Positions 63,739 through 64,000 of a stretch of 64,000 nucleotides of DNA are shown piece by piece. The DNA comes from Bog-473 sp963783965 (GTDB lineage: Bacteria; Actinomycetota; Acidimicrobiia; Acidimicrobiales; RAAP-2): NCBI GenBank assembly GCA_963783965.1, contig CAWAPQ010000014.1:397178-461177 (forward strand). The letters are read 5' to 3'. The position numbers were made by a program, and so were the translations under genes. The notes beneath the pieces are model-generated. The model was not told where the DNA came from. It did no database searches and saw only the letters and a program-made list of their open reading frames with translations. Every line of letters starts with the position of its first letter. The first letter of the stretch is position 1.

Positions 63739-64000
63739 TCACGTCACAGATCCTTCCATCGACAACTCCTCCTCCAGCGGCAGGGGCCCCGTGAGAATCA
63801 TGACGGGGTTCGCTTCGAAAAAGATCCACGCCCTTTCGCCTGGCAGCTGAACCTCTTTCCACCACCTCGGCGCGCCGTTGGTGGGTCATACCTGCCGGGG
63901 TCACGATGATGGACTCTCCGGATCCGAGGCGGGGACCTGAAGTCGAACTCCGGATCCCTCGGAGGGTCGATGTGCAACCTCGCCTCGAGGACTGGAACTG
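63739..64000 (-). pseudogene. Partial gene at window edge, unknown, apparent frameshift
   Basis: The minus strand encodes a plausible C-terminus RWWKEVQLPGERAWIFFEA followed by NPVMILTGPLPLEEELSM, ending at TGA 63739. Upstream, this frame meets a stop at about 63887, but a neighbouring frame gives HIDPPRDPEFDFRSPPRIRR and RDPGRYDP and reaches the window edge. Adding one base near 63883-63889 would join them as RYDPTNGAPRWWKEV. I do not recognise the family. It lies directly upstream of the GT-C-like gene and probably belongs to its operon. Confidence 0.45.

Overview
The window is high-G+C DNA from an actinobacterium, most likely an Acidimicrobiia-type lineage. Two gene blocks support this. 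One is ppx, DUF501, a FtsB/DivIC-like gene, eno, mazG, a PpiC/SurA-like gene, mfd, pth and rplY (43.9-54.8 kb), the order known from Mycobacterium Rv1026 down to Rv1014c. The other places a phosphomannomutase, a Trm112-like gene and a SIS isomerase near coenzyme F420 genes and a mannose-1-phosphate guanylyltransferase, as around Rv3255c-Rv3264c. The assignment below class level is inference. Many genes overlap by four bases (ATGA, GTGA or TTGA), and several single genes look leaderless, with a -10 hexamer 6-8 bases before a GTG or ATG.

Layout. 0-5 kb: thiolase; convergent phosphosugar operon; CPBP protease. 5-14 kb: ftsH, an ECF sigma factor coupled to a DUF4349 membrane protein, then DUF5719 and a giant membrane glycosyltransferase. 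14.6-21.4 kb: a tightly coupled minus-strand operon of acyl-CoA synthetase, SDR, three GT4 glycosyltransferases and a GDP-sugar reductase-like protein. 21.5-25.2 kb: cofD-cofE, a sugar epimerase and the guanylyltransferase. 25.2-36 kb: secreted or membrane unknowns, a BTAD regulator, a tRNA with a UAA anticodon, a P450, an esterase, an NlpC/P60 hydrolase, an acyltransferase/SDR pair, a GNAT and an aminotransferase. 36-43.9 kb: a plus-strand polysaccharide cluster (four glycosyltransferase-type proteins, a degenerate methyltransferase, WbsX). 43.9-54.8 kb: the conserved housekeeping block. 54.9-64 kb: a second glycan cluster with two methyltransferases, a second WbsX, and two paralogous polytopic membrane proteins flanking a polyprenol-phosphate-type glycosyltransferase.

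Common theme: nucleotide-sugar supply (PMM, guanylyltransferase, epimerases), soluble and lipid-linked glycosyl transfer, and membrane assembly suggest a rich cell-surface glycan.

A second theme is sequence quality. Seven genes are broken by about eleven single-base indels. Nearly all are cured by dropping one base, and six lie within 59.1-61.4 kb. The encoded proteins are otherwise intact, and the paralogue at 61785-63716 confirms several junctions. This looks more like consensus error in the assembly than gene decay, but only raw reads can decide.
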